Of a DNA stretch of 26,791 nucleotides, positions 6,956 through 15,042 are shown one piece after another. The DNA is from Collinsella sp. Lineage in GTDB: Bacteria; Actinomycetota; Coriobacteriia; Coriobacteriales; Coriobacteriaceae. The stretch is from the NCBI GenBank assembly GCA_022713905.1, contig JAIHTM010000008.1, forward strand, positions 1 to 26,791, given 5' to 3'. The position numbers and the translations under genes were made by a program. Position 1 is the stretch's first letter; each line of letters starts with the position of its first letter. The notes below the pieces were generated by a model. That model ran no database searches and was not told where the DNA came from. It saw only the letters and a list, made by a program, of their open reading frames with translations.

Positions 6956-7199
6956 TATTCGATGCCTTGGCGGGCTAGGAGGCCTTCGTCGAAGTAGTGT
7001 TTGATGGGACGTATTTCGGTGACTAAGTCCGCGAGGTCGGCCAACGGCAGCAGCCCGCGGCCGGTGAGCACGAGCTCCGTGGTGGCGGGCTTTATCGCAA
7101 TCAGTTCCTCGACATCCTCTCGCGCCCCAAAGCAGCCGTCGTCTTGCCCTTGCCGTCGCCTGTATAGATTTGAACCTTGCCGACTTACAGTGATGCCAT
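6952..7199 (-). pseudogene. cobO: Remnant of corrinoid adenosyltransferase gene (CobO/CobA/BtuR family)
   Basis: Reading the minus strand, ATG 7199 (with AAGGAC upstream) gives MASL, then TAA at codon 5, then in the same frame VGKVQIYTGDGKGKTTAALG, the conserved N-terminal P-loop of CobO-type cob(I)alamin adenosyltransferases. Right after this, near 7120-7126, the homology jumps to another frame: EDVEELIAIKPATTELVLTG, then LADLVTEIRPIKHYF and finally ARQGIEY with a stop at 6952, which is the family's C-terminus. The middle of the protein, roughly 95 residues (about half), is missing. The gene therefore has a nonsense codon, a large internal deletion and a frameshift, and cannot make enzyme. 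It fills the gap between matE and ftsH, which would otherwise look empty. Confidence 0.88.
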
Positions 7200-7276
7200 C
7201 TCTGTCCTTTCGTGCCCGGCGTCGGTTTATCGTCGCTCGGGTTGGGTATTCTAGAAACCATTATCAACCCCAGTAG

Positions 7277-9184
7277 ATGGAGTTCAAGCAGATGGAGATG
7301 GATGACAACAAGCGTAGACGGAATATGATCCTCTACGTGCTCATCGCCTTCGTCGTCTACCTCGTGCTCTCGACCGTTCTGTTCCCCAACATCGGTCACA
7401 CGCAGCAGATTACGAAGACCGATTACTCGACGTTTGTCAAGGCGCTCGATAAGAAGAGTGTCGACAAGGTCGAGTACAACACGGACGATTACTCGATTTA
7501 TTACACCAAGAAGGGCGAGGACGAGAACATCGCCTATAAGACGACCGGTGTGCCGAACGATGCGGGCTTTACCGATCGCGTGCTTGAGTCTGGCGCTTCG
7601 CTGGAGTCGGTCGTTCCCGATAAAAACTCGGGTTTGATGACCTACTACCTGCTCACACTCATTCTTCCCATGGCGATTTTCTTCCTCATCGGTTGGTGGC
7701 TCAACCGCCGCATGAAGAAGGCTATGGGCGATGACGGCCCGTCGATGAACTTTGGCGGCGGCGGTTTTGGCGGCGGCGGACTGGGTAAGTCCGGCGCGCG
7801 CGTGATCGCCTCCAAGGACGTGGGCGTGACCTTTAAGGACGTCGCCGGCCAGGAAGAGGCCAAGGAGTCTCTCAAGGAGGTCGTCGACTTTCTGGAGAAG
7901 CCGCAGCGCTACGAGGAGATCGGCGCCAAGCTGCCGCGCGGTGCTCTCCTTGTTGGCCCTCCGGGTACCGGTAAGACCCTACTTGCCAAGGCTGTTGCCG
8001 GCGAGGCCGGTGTTCCGTTCTTTAGCATTTCGGGCTCTGAGTTCGTTGAGATGTTTGTTGGTCGCGGCGCTGCAAAGGTTCGTGACCTGTTTAAGCAGGC
8101 CAAGGAAAAGGCCCCGTGTATCGTCTTTATCGATGAGATCGATACCATCGGTAAGAAGCGCGATGGCGGCGGCTTTAGCGGCAACGACGAGCGCGAGCAG
8201 ACGCTCAATCAGTTGCTGACCGAGATGGATGGCTTCGATAACCACAAGGGTATCGTTGTCCTTGCCGCAACCAACCGTCCCGACAGTCTCGATCCCGCTC
8301 TACTGCGCCCCGGTCGTTTTGACCGCCGCATCCCCGTTGAGCTGCCCGATCTGACCGGCCGCAAGAACATCCTCGAGCTGCATGCCAAGAGCGTGAAGAC
8401 CGAGCCGCCGATCGACCTGACCGCGATTGCCCGCGCTACGCCCGGTGCCTCGGGCGCTGACCTGGCCAATATCATCAACGAGGGCGCCCTGCGCGCCGTT
8501 CGCGAGGGTCGCAAGCGCGCTACGCAGGACGATTTTGAGGAGTCGGTGGAGGTCGTCATTGCCGGCCAACAGCGTAAGTCCACGGTGCTTTCCGACCACG
8601 AGAAACAGGTCGTTTCTTATCACGAGATCGGCCATGCCATCGTCGCTGCCCGCCAGAAGGGCTCCGCGCCGGTTACCAAGATTACCATCGTGCCGCGCAC
8701 GAGCGGTGCTCTTGGCTATACCATGCAGGTCGAGGAGGACGAGCGCTTCCTGACGACGCGCCAGGAGGTCTTGGACAAGCTCGCTGTCTATTGCGGTGGC
8801 CGCGCAGCCGAGGAGCTCATCTTTGGAGAGATGACGACCGGCGCCGCCAACGACATCGAGCAGGCTACTAAGCTCGCCCGTAATATGGTGACGCGCTTTG
8901 GTATGTCCGACGAGTTTGGCATGATGGCGCTCGGTACCGTGCAGAACGCGTATCTCAATCAGGACACGTCGCTCACCTGCGCCCCCGGTACGGCCGAGCG
9001 TGTGGACGCGATTGTCGCTAAGCTGATCGAGGACGCGCATGATCGCGCCCTGCAGATCCTCAAGGAAAACAAGTTCAAGCTCCATGAGCTGGCTCGTTAT
9101 CTGTACAAGAAGGAGACGATCACGGGCGAGGAGTTTATGAATCTCCTCACGCGTGAGAATCCGCTGATGCCAAAGCAGCAGTAA
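7277..9184 (+). CDS. ftsH: ATP-dependent zinc metalloprotease FtsH
   Basis: FtsH is a membrane-anchored hexameric AAA+ protease that pulls out and degrades misfolded or regulatory membrane proteins. The product (up to 635 residues) has a first membrane helix at about 17-36, a short extracytoplasmic domain, a second helix at about 121-142, a Gly-rich linker, Walker A GPPGTGKT (227-234), Walker B CIVFIDEID, the second region of homology (AATNRPDSLDPALLRPGRFDR), and the protease site HEIGH (449-453) with the third zinc ligand Asp526 in NDIEQAT. Length is normal. The start is uncertain by five codons: ATG 7277 directly follows a stop and lacks a ribosome-binding site, whereas ATG 7292 has GGAG 9 nt upstream. 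TATTCT (7247-7252) is a possible -10. A strong terminator follows. Confidence 0.97.
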   Translation: MEFKQMEMDDNKRRRNMILYVLIAFVVYLVLSTVLFPNIGHTQQITKTDYSTFVKALDKKSVDKVEYNTDDYSIYYTKKGEDENIAYKTTGVPNDAGFTDRVLESGASLESVVPDKNSGLMTYYLLTLILPMAIFFLIGWWLNRRMKKAMGDDGPSMNFGGGGFGGGGLGKSGARVIASKDVGVTFKDVAGQEEAKESLKEVVDFLEKPQRYEEIGAKLPRGALLVGPPGTGKTLLAKAVAGEAGVPFFSISGSEFVEMFVGRGAAKVRDLFKQAKEKAPCIVFIDEIDTIGKKRDGGGFSGNDEREQTLNQLLTEMDGFDNHKGIVVLAATNRPDSLDPALLRPGRFDRRIPVELPDLTGRKNILELHAKSVKTEPPIDLTAIARATPGASGADLANIINEGALRAVREGRKRATQDDFEESVEVVIAGQQRKSTVLSDHEKQVVSYHEIGHAIVAARQKGSAPVTKITIVPRTSGALGYTMQVEEDERFLTTRQEVLDKLAVYCGGRAAEELIFGEMTTGAANDIEQATKLARNMVTRFGMSDEFGMMALGTVQNAYLNQDTSLTCAPGTAERVDAIVAKLIEDAHDRALQILKENKFKLHELARYLYKKETITGEEFMNLLTRENPLMPKQQ

Positions 9185-9203
9185 GGTTGGTCGCATAGCG
9201 TCG

Positions 9204-9243
9204 AACGCCCCATTTGAGTGACGGTCTCAAATGGGGCGTTTTT
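9204..9243 (+). terminator. Strong intrinsic terminator between ftsH and the DUF523 gene
   Basis: A perfect 15-bp stem, AACGCCCCATTTGAG with CTCAAATGGGGCGTT, closes the 7-nt loop TGACGGT and runs into TTTTT. The next gene's ribosome-binding site starts 5 nt after the T-run. Confidence 0.93.
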
Positions 9244-9260
9244 GCTCAGGAGGGATTGAT

Positions 9261-9716
9261 ATGAAGATCGTGGTGAGCGCCTGCCTGATGGGCGAGAGCT
9301 GCAAGTACAACGGGCTCGATAACTATCATCGCGAGCTGGTCGAAGCGTGCGAGCGCACCGGAACCGAGGTGCTCCTCGTGTGCCCCGAGGTCTTTGGCGG
9401 CTTGCCGACGCCGCGCGACCCGTCCGAGATCGTGGACGGTGAGGTCCGTACCCGCGAGGGCATGTCGGTCGATCACGAGTTTCGCCTGGGCGCCCAGCGC
9501 GCGCTCGATATGTGCGAGCAGGCGGGCGGCCCGGAGGAGATTGCCGTTTGCATCCTGCAGGACCGCAGTCCTTCGTGCGGCGTGGGCCGTATCTACGACG
9601 GTACCTTTAGCGGAACCCTCATGCCGGGCAACGGCGTCTTCGTTGACCTGCTCCTGCGCCATGGCTACCGCGTGATCCCAGCAAGTGAATTCGACCCGAG
9701 TATGTTGCAACAGTAA
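9261..9716 (+). CDS. DUF523 family protein (conserved cysteine-containing)
   Basis: This 151-residue cytoplasmic protein is a complete DUF523 member. The family's conserved blocks are all present: SACLMGESCKYNG at the N-terminus, VCPEVFGGLPTPRDPSE in the first third, and LQDRSPSCGVGRIYDGTFSG in the second half. The conserved cysteines (SACL, ESCKY, VCPE, PSCG) suggest thiol chemistry or metal/cluster binding, but no function is established for the family to my knowledge. ATG 9261 is preceded by AGGAGGG (9248-9254) with 6-nt spacing. The gene lies between two intrinsic terminators, and there is no room for its own promoter between the first terminator and its ribosome-binding site. Confidence 0.92.
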   Translation: MKIVVSACLMGESCKYNGLDNYHRELVEACERTGTEVLLVCPEVFGGLPTPRDPSEIVDGEVRTREGMSVDHEFRLGAQRALDMCEQAGGPEEIAVCILQDRSPSCGVGRIYDGTFSGTLMPGNGVFVDLLLRHGYRVIPASEFDPSMLQQ

Positions 9717-9722
9717 AAGAAT

Positions 9723-9756
9723 AGGGGCAGCCATCGAATGGATGACTGCCCCTTTT
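9723..9756 (+). terminator. Intrinsic terminator after the DUF523 gene
   Basis: AGGGGCAG pairs with CTGCCCCT; after one mismatch CATC pairs with GATG around a GAATG loop. TTTT follows. It lies 6 bp after the stop codon. Confidence 0.88.
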
Positions 9757-9822
9757 GCTGCGGCGATAAACTATTTCGGAAAGTGTTCAATGGTGTTTTC
9801 CTAGATAAAACCTACCAAAATA

Positions 9823-9845
9823 AACCTGTCCCTTTTTGGCAGGTT
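9823..9845 (-). terminator. Weak hairpin at the end of the glycerol dehydrogenase-like gene
   Basis: On the minus strand AACCTG and CAGGTT form a stem around an A-rich centre with an inner CC/GG pair, overlapping the stop codon, followed by TATTTTGG. The direct repeats AGGTTTAT and AGGTTTTAT follow downstream. It could be a weak terminator. Confidence 0.4.
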
Positions 9846-10932
9846 AGGCCAGGATGGAGTTGCCGTAGGCGTTGGCTGTCTTGATGGCGGCGGCGAACTT
9901 TTCGTCGGTGAAGGGCTCCGGGTTGCCCTGCTTCCACTCGTTGGTGGCGTGCGCGAACTCGCACAGGGCAGGGATATCCGCCTCGGTAAGGCCGACCTGC
10001 TCAAGCGTCACGGGCAGGCCCATCTGCTTGTTAAAGGCGGCGTAGCGCTTGAGGTTCTCGGTATCGCCCGTATAGGCAAACAGCACGAGCACACCCAGGC
10101 TCACGACCTCACCATGCAGATACGTTCCCTCGCGCGGGATGCTGCAGGTGGCGTTGTAGAACGCGTGCGCCACGCTCGAGTTGTAGTAGTAATCGTTCTG
10201 GTTCGTGAGGTTCGAGACATAGCCCGTGTTGACCACGATGTCGAGCGCGATTTGCTTGACGGCCTCGCTCGACAGGTCCTGGCGCACGTCCTCAAGACCC
10301 TGGACGCCATAGGTAAACAGCGGCTCGGAGCAGGTATGGGCAAGTGCCAGGCCAAGGCCGGCCGTGTGCTCCAGGTCGCCGGCGCTCGTGGCGTACTCGA
10401 CCTCGGGCTGCTTGGACAGGGCATCGCCCACGCCGGCCCAGAAGTACTCCGCCGGTGCCTCGGCGATGATCTTGGGGTTGATGAAGATGTGTGCGGGGCG
10501 GTTGGGATATGAATAGCCCTCGAGCGAGCCATCGTCGTTGTACACGACGGCAATAGCGGTCGCGGCGGAGCAGTTGGAGCAGATCGTCGGCACAGTAAAG
10601 ACGATCTTCTTGAGCTCGATGGCCGCGGTCTTGACGGTGTCGAGCGCCTTGCCACCGCCGCATGCAATGAGCACGTCGGCCTCCTGGCAGGCAGGGGAGT
10701 TCACGACCTTGGCGATATTGGCGCGGGTGCTGTTGGTGCCGTAGACGCGCGTCTCCAGAACCTTGACGTCCGTATCCGCAAGGGCGGCCTCAATGTCCGG
10801 CAGCGACGCAGCCAGGGCACGCTTGCCGCCAATGATGGCAACTTTGGTCGCCCCGTACTCGGCCAGTGCGGCGGGCAGCTCGGCAAAACAATCCTCGCCA
10901 ACGGTGTAGTCGCTCATTCCAATCGTGCGCAT
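9844..10932 (-). CDS. gldA: Iron-containing alcohol dehydrogenase family, glycerol dehydrogenase-like
   Basis: The 362-residue protein belongs to the group III metal-dependent dehydrogenases and looks most like NAD-dependent glycerol dehydrogenase, which oxidises glycerol to dihydroxyacetone. NAD-binding features are AIIGGKRAL and ACGGGKALDTVKTAA. The three metal ligands are at the positions expected for GldA: Asp170 (GVGDALSK), His256 (SVAHAFYN) and His273 (YLHGEVVS). ATG 10932 has AGAAGG 6 nt upstream; Met6 is a less supported alternative. It stands alone, divergent from the ileS T-box. No dihydroxyacetone kinase or glycerol facilitator is adjacent, so substrate remains inferred; related sugar-phosphate or polyol dehydrogenases are possible. 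Confidence 0.87.
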   Translation of the reverse strand: MRTIGMSDYTVGEDCFAELPAALAEYGATKVAIIGGKRALAASLPDIEAALADTDVKVLETRVYGTNSTRANIAKVVNSPACQEADVLIACGGGKALDTVKTAAIELKKIVFTVPTICSNCSAATAIAVVYNDDGSLEGYSYPNRPAHIFINPKIIAEAPAEYFWAGVGDALSKQPEVEYATSAGDLEHTAGLGLALAHTCSEPLFTYGVQGLEDVRQDLSSEAVKQIALDIVVNTGYVSNLTNQNDYYYNSSVAHAFYNATCSIPREGTYLHGEVVSLGVLVLFAYTGDTENLKRYAAFNKQMGLPVTLEQVGLTEADIPALCEFAHATNEWKQGNPEPFTDEKFAAAIKTANAYGNSILA

Positions 10933-11053
10933 AGCAACCTTCTTTCGTTCGATAGAGTGCTTTCAGGTATTTTGCTCCTAGAGAAGAGCTGTAATAGCGA
11001 GAAATTTCGAACGTATAAAACCAGTGTTGAGGGTTTTTCGCCGGCGCGGAACG

Positions 11054-11062
11054 TGCTAGCAT
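11054..11062 (+). promoter_or_regulatory. Extended -10 promoter element for the ileS leader
   Basis: TGCTAGCAT (TG-N-TAGCAT) lies about 8-12 bp before the first base-paired element of the T-box leader. The -35 is poor (TTTTCG-like), consistent with an extended -10 promoter. Confidence 0.5.
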
Positions 11063-11069
11063 ACTCCGC

Positions 11070-11375
11070 ATAAGCGTTGATGGGGACGAGTAGTCGGCCG
11101 TCCGCATGCTACAGAGAGCGGGGAGCGCTGAGAACCCGTGCATGCGACCGATGAAAATCACCCCGGAGCTGCGGTCCCAACGGACGTGCCGCGCAGGTTC
11201 GTCTTAGTAGACATCGCCGAGATGGTCGTCGATATAGGCCAGCCGAGTAACGGATGCGAGCGCGCGAATACGCGGGCGAGGGCATCTAAGCTGGGTGGTT
11301 AAGCGAAGAGCTTTTGCGGGCGTGCAGCCCGTTTTGTGGCGCTTCGTCCCAGCTTGTAGGGACGGGCGCTTTTTT
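11070..11375 (+). promoter_or_regulatory. T-box riboswitch (tRNA-Ile sensing) with transcriptional terminator upstream of ileS
   Basis: The leader has the canonical T-box parts in order. Stem I runs about 11075-11182 (CGTT/AACG and GGGAC/GTCCC at its base), with the AGTA loop motif at 11089-11092 and the AGAGAG element near 11112. The specifier loop reads GAAAATCACC with Ile codon ATC at 11157-11159. The T-box GGGTGGTTAAGCG at 11293-11305 contains TGGT, which can pair with the ACCA end of uncharged tRNA-Ile. The antiterminator pairs AGCTGGG (11289-11295) with CCCAGCT (11348-11354). The competing terminator pairs GCGC and CGTCCC (11339-11350) with GGGACGGGCGC (11359-11369) and ends in six Ts. 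Uncharged tRNA-Ile should therefore permit ileS transcription. Confidence 0.93.
11339..11375 (+). terminator. Regulated terminator of the ileS T-box
   Basis: GCGC-TT-CGTCCC pairs with GGGACGGGCGC across an 8-nt loop and is followed by TTTTTT. Its 5' arm shares CCC with the antiterminator, making the two folds mutually exclusive. Confidence 0.88.
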
Positions 11376-11418
11376 GGTGCCCAACGGGTGTGCGCGCCCA
11401 CGACATGAAAGGGGTACC

Positions 11419-14220
11419 GTGGCAAACGAGTACAAGCAGACGATGAATCTGCCCAAGACCGGTTTTCCCATGCGTGCCGGTCTTTCCAAGTCCGAGCCCA
11501 AGCGACTCAAGGACTGGCAGGACAACAAGGTCTACGAGCAGGTTCTGAAGAAGAACGAGGGTCACAAGAAGTTCGTGTTGCACGACGGTCCTCCGTACGC
11601 CAACGGTCCGATCCACATCGGCCATGCCATGAACAAGATCTCCAAGGACATGATCAACCGTTACTGGATGATGCAGGGCTGCGAAGTTCCCTATGTCCCC
11701 GGTTGGGACTGCCACGGTCAGCCGATCGAGCACAAGGTCGAGGAAAAGCTCGGCACCGAGAAGTTCAATCAGACCTCCACGGCCAAGATCCGCGAGCTTT
11801 GCAACGAGTTCGCAGTCGAGAACATCGAGCTTCAGAAGGCCGGCTTCCGCCGTCTGGGCGTGCTCGGCGACTGGGACAACCCCTATCTGACGCTCTATCA
11901 CCAGCACGATGCCGCCGACATCGAGGTCTTCAAGGCCATGTTCGATAAGGGCATGATTTATCGCGGCCACAAGCCGGTTCACTGGTGCAAGCACTGCCAC
12001 ACCGCGCTGGCCGAGGCTGAGATCGAGTACTCCGATGAGACGAGCCCGTCCATCTTCGTGCGCTTTGAGATGACCTCCAAGCCCGCCGGCCTCGAGAACT
12101 TCGACGGCCCGGTTGACTTTATCATTTGGACGACCACGCCGTGGACCATCCCCTCCGACCAGGCCGTTTCCCTTAAGCCCGGCGCCGCCTATGTCGCCGT
12201 TGAGCACGAGGGTCGTGCCGAGGTCATGCTCGAGGACCTGGCTCCCAAGTGCTGCGAGGAGTTTGGTTGGGAGTACACCCCGGTTATGGTCGACGGTAAG
12301 CCCTATGTGGTTCCCGCCGAGACCTTCCACCACATCCACTACAAGCAGCCGATCTTTGACGGTGTTGAGGGCGTGGCGCTGCTGGCCGATTACGTCGGTG
12401 TCGATGACGGTACCGGTATCGTCCACAACTCGCCCGGCCACGGCGTCGACGACTACTTTGCCTGCCTCAAGGAGGGCATTACCGACATCTGCATGCCGGT
12501 CGATGACGACGGCAAGTTCTACACCGGCGAGGAGTTTGGTACCGGTGGCCCCTTCAGCGGTATGGACACCGATGAGGCCAACCCGCACATCATCGAGTTC
12601 CTGCGCGAGCGTGGCACCCTGGTCCTCGAGAAGAAGATCACGCACAGCTATCCGCACTGCTGGCGCTGCAAGCATCCGGTGCTCTTCCGTGCTACCGACC
12701 AGTGGTTTGTCTCGATGGACAAGACCGCTTTGCGCGAGCAGGCTGGCAAAGAGGTCCGCGAGAACGTCAAGTGGTATCCGGCCCACGCGGCTAACCGCAT
12801 TGGCGCCATGGTCGAGCAGCGTCCCGACTGGTGCATCAGCCGTCAGCGCAACTGGGGCGTGCCTATCCCCAGCTACACCTGCGCCGACTGCGGCGAGAAG
12901 GTCATGAACGACGCTACTCTCGACGCCGTCATCAAGCTCTTCCACGAGAAGGGCTCCGACGCCTGGTTCACCGACGCTCCCGAGAGCTACCTGGGCGAGG
13001 CCTGCGTCTGCCCCAAGTGCGGCGGCCATCACCTCAAGGCCGATAAGGACATCCTCGACGTGTGGTGGGACTCCGGCGTCTCCTGGAAGGCCGTCTGCGA
13101 GTATCGCCCCGAGCTGGAGTATCCGGCGGACGTGTATCTCGAGGGCTCCGACCAGCACCGCGGTTGGTTCCAGAGCTCGCTGCTCACCTCGGTGGGCGCC
13201 AACGGCCACGCTCCGTATAAGGCGGTCGTCTCGCAGGGCTTCACGCTCGACGGCCAGGGCCGCAAGATGTCCAAGTCGCTCGGTAACGTCATCGACCCCA
13301 ACAAGGTCTGTGACGAGATGGGTGCCGACATCATCCGTCTGTGGGTTGCATCTGTCGATACCAGCTCCGACGTTTCCATCGACCACGAGATCCTCGCTCG
13401 TACGTCCGATGCCTACCGTCGTTTCCGCAACACGCTGCGCTTCCTGCTCTCCGAGCTCGAGGGCCAGTTTGAGCCCGAGACCGACGGCGTCGCCTTTGCC
13501 GACCTGTTGCCGCTCGACAAGCTCATGGTTGCCCGTCTGACCCAGGTCCAGGCCGAGGTCGACGACGCTTACTCTTGCTACGAGTTCCCGCGCGCTTACC
13601 GTGCGCTCTACGACTTCGTGGTTACCGAGCTCTCCAACGTGTATCTCGACGCCCTGAAGGACCGTCTGTACTGTGAGAAGCCCGGCTCGCTCGAGCGCTG
13701 CAGCGCCCAGACCGTGCTGGCCGAGCTCTTCTCGATGCTCATGCGCGACCTTCAGCCGATCCTGTCCTACACGGTTGACGAGGCCATGGCCTATGCGCCC
13801 GCCGGCTGCGTCGATCACCAGAAGTACGCCGCGCTGCTCGATTGGTACAAGTCGCCCATCACGTTCGACGAGGCCAATGAGTTTGAGGGCGTGCTCGAGG
13901 CTTCACTCGAGCTCCGTAGCGCCGTGACCAAGGCCCTTGAGGATGCCCGCTCCGCCGGTACCTTCACCAAGAGCCAGCAGGTCCGCGTCAAGGCGGTCGT
14001 TCCCGCCGAGATGTACGCGCTGCTGACCGGTGATAAGGCCGTCGACCTGGCCGAGTTCTACATCGTTTCCGATGTTGAGCTGACCCAGGGCGAGGAACTC
14101 TCCGTTGCCATCGAGGCAGCCGAGGGCGAGTGCTGCGACCGTTGCTGGAACTACCGCACCACCGTCGGCGAGTACAACGGCCACGCGCATATCTGCAAGC
14201 GCTGCGCGAATGCCCTTTAA
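11419..14220 (+). CDS. ileS: Isoleucyl-tRNA synthetase
   Basis: IleS charges tRNA-Ile and edits mis-activated valine. The 933-residue class I enzyme shows the HIGH signature (66-69, in PIHIGHAMNK), the WTTTPWTIPS segment of the CP1 editing domain, the GSDQHRGWFQSS block, KMSKS (616-620), the anticodon-binding domain, and a C-terminal zinc site with Cys906, Cys909, Cys926 and Cys929 (CDRC and CKRC). GTG 11419 is the start: AAAGGGG (11408-11414) precedes it by 4 nt, and the open frame further upstream overlaps the T-box. Length and the bacterial-type C-terminal zinc ribbon fit the mupirocin-sensitive bacterial class. Expression is controlled by the T-box leader, and a terminator follows. Confidence 0.98.
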   Translation: MANEYKQTMNLPKTGFPMRAGLSKSEPKRLKDWQDNKVYEQVLKKNEGHKKFVLHDGPPYANGPIHIGHAMNKISKDMINRYWMMQGCEVPYVPGWDCHGQPIEHKVEEKLGTEKFNQTSTAKIRELCNEFAVENIELQKAGFRRLGVLGDWDNPYLTLYHQHDAADIEVFKAMFDKGMIYRGHKPVHWCKHCHTALAEAEIEYSDETSPSIFVRFEMTSKPAGLENFDGPVDFIIWTTTPWTIPSDQAVSLKPGAAYVAVEHEGRAEVMLEDLAPKCCEEFGWEYTPVMVDGKPYVVPAETFHHIHYKQPIFDGVEGVALLADYVGVDDGTGIVHNSPGHGVDDYFACLKEGITDICMPVDDDGKFYTGEEFGTGGPFSGMDTDEANPHIIEFLRERGTLVLEKKITHSYPHCWRCKHPVLFRATDQWFVSMDKTALREQAGKEVRENVKWYPAHAANRIGAMVEQRPDWCISRQRNWGVPIPSYTCADCGEKVMNDATLDAVIKLFHEKGSDAWFTDAPESYLGEACVCPKCGGHHLKADKDILDVWWDSGVSWKAVCEYRPELEYPADVYLEGSDQHRGWFQSSLLTSVGANGHAPYKAVVSQGFTLDGQGRKMSKSLGNVIDPNKVCDEMGADIIRLWVASVDTSSDVSIDHEILARTSDAYRRFRNTLRFLLSELEGQFEPETDGVAFADLLPLDKLMVARLTQVQAEVDDAYSCYEFPRAYRALYDFVVTELSNVYLDALKDRLYCEKPGSLERCSAQTVLAELFSMLMRDLQPILSYTVDEAMAYAPAGCVDHQKYAALLDWYKSPITFDEANEFEGVLEASLELRSAVTKALEDARSAGTFTKSQQVRVKAVVPAEMYALLTGDKAVDLAEFYIVSDVELTQGEELSVAIEAAEGECCDRCWNYRTTVGEYNGHAHICKRCANAL

Positions 14221-14290
14221 GGCACGGTAACTCGGCATTTTAGTTATTGGGAGAATTTGGACGCCTTCGGCCCATTTGCTCCGCTGAATA

Positions 14291-14329
14291 AAAGCGGCAT
14301 TCTGTTTTTCGGAATGTCGCTTTCTTTTT
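14291..14329 (+). terminator. Intrinsic terminator after ileS
   Basis: AAAGCGGCATTC pairs with GAATGTCGCTTT (one G-T) across a 9-nt T-rich loop and is followed by CTTTTTA. The remaining bases up to lspA (14330-14442) hold no gene that I can support. Confidence 0.9.
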
Positions 14330-14442
14330 ATGCTGGTTATTTATCTAGCGTTAGCGAATATGTCGTGCGCTCTGCGTGTGGCAATATAAGATGGTTAATT
14401 GCGTTAAACGGAATTCGATGTTCTTGAGGGTAGGGGATTGAT

Positions 14443-15042
14443 TTGGGTCGTGGTGCGGATATGACGCCGCCTTTGCGTTGGCGGTTGGTTGTTGCTGGTG
14501 GGGTGGCGCTGGTTGTGCTCCTTGTTGACCAGCTGACCAAGCTTGCGGTTCGTGCCGTGGGTGACGCTTTGCATGTGACTGTTATCCCCGGTGTGATCGA
14601 CTTTCTATTTGTCCGCAATATCGGTGCTGCCTTTAGCATGGGCGAGGGGCATGGCATCGCGTTTGCCGTGCTGGCGTTGGCGGTCATTATCGCTATTGCC
14701 GTGTACCTCGTTCGTGCACCCCGGCTCGCCCATCTTGAGGTTGTGGGCATGGCGATGGTTGCGGGCGGTGCTATCGGCAACGCTATCGATCGTTTGGCCT
14801 TTGGCTTCGTGACCGATTTTATTGCCACCACCTTCATCGACTTCCCTGTTTTCAATGTGGCCGATATCGGCATTACCTTGGGCGTCGTGCTCGCCCTCTT
14901 TGGCTACATGTTCTTGAGCCCCGCGGCCCGTGAGGTCGATGCGACTGCCGAACTCAATGCCCGTGATGAGGCCCGCGCCAAGCGCAAAGCCAAGCAGCGT
15001 GGGGAGCGTGCCCGCAAGATTCGCGAATGGAATGAGCGTTAA
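14443..15042 (+). CDS. lspA: Lipoprotein signal peptidase (signal peptidase II)
   Basis: LspA cuts the signal peptide from diacylglyceryl-modified prolipoproteins in the membrane. The 199-residue product has four hydrophobic helices (near 15-31, 60-80, 95-112 and 135-155) and both catalytic aspartates: Asp116 in GGAIGNAIDR and Asp141 in FNVADIGI. VDQLTK and the NIGAAFSMG stretch are also typical. TTG 14443 is chosen because AGGGGA lies 5 nt upstream; ATG 14461 lacks a clear site. The last ~33 residues form a charged Arg/Lys/Ala tail (ARAKRKAKQRGERARK) beyond the usual length of about 160-170. The stop overlaps the rluD start (TAATG), so translation is probably coupled. Confidence 0.95.
   Translation: MGRGADMTPPLRWRLVVAGGVALVVLLVDQLTKLAVRAVGDALHVTVIPGVIDFLFVRNIGAAFSMGEGHGIAFAVLALAVIIAIAVYLVRAPRLAHLEVVGMAMVAGGAIGNAIDRLAFGFVTDFIATTFIDFPVFNVADIGITLGVVLALFGYMFLSPAAREVDATAELNARDEARAKRKAKQRGERARKIREWNER

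Noticed and set aside
6926..7399. A 157-codon minus-strand frame across the matE-ftsH gap
   Set aside because: It joins the antisense of the ftsH start to out-of-frame cobO sequence. The true homology lies in the other two minus-strand frames, as a pseudogene.
10975..11030. A second SOS box near CGAACGTATAAAAC before gldA
   Set aside because: Only the left half-site CGAAC is present; the right half GTTCG is missing.
11314..11418. An N-terminal extension of IleS
   Set aside because: The frame is open to 11314, but this stretch is the antiterminator/terminator of the T-box, and GTG 11419 has a proper ribosome-binding site and family-typical N-terminus.
11299..13818. An 839-codon open frame antisense to ileS
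   Set aside because: It mirrors ileS codons and has a Val/Leu/Gly-rich, domain-free translation. It would also run through the T-box leader.
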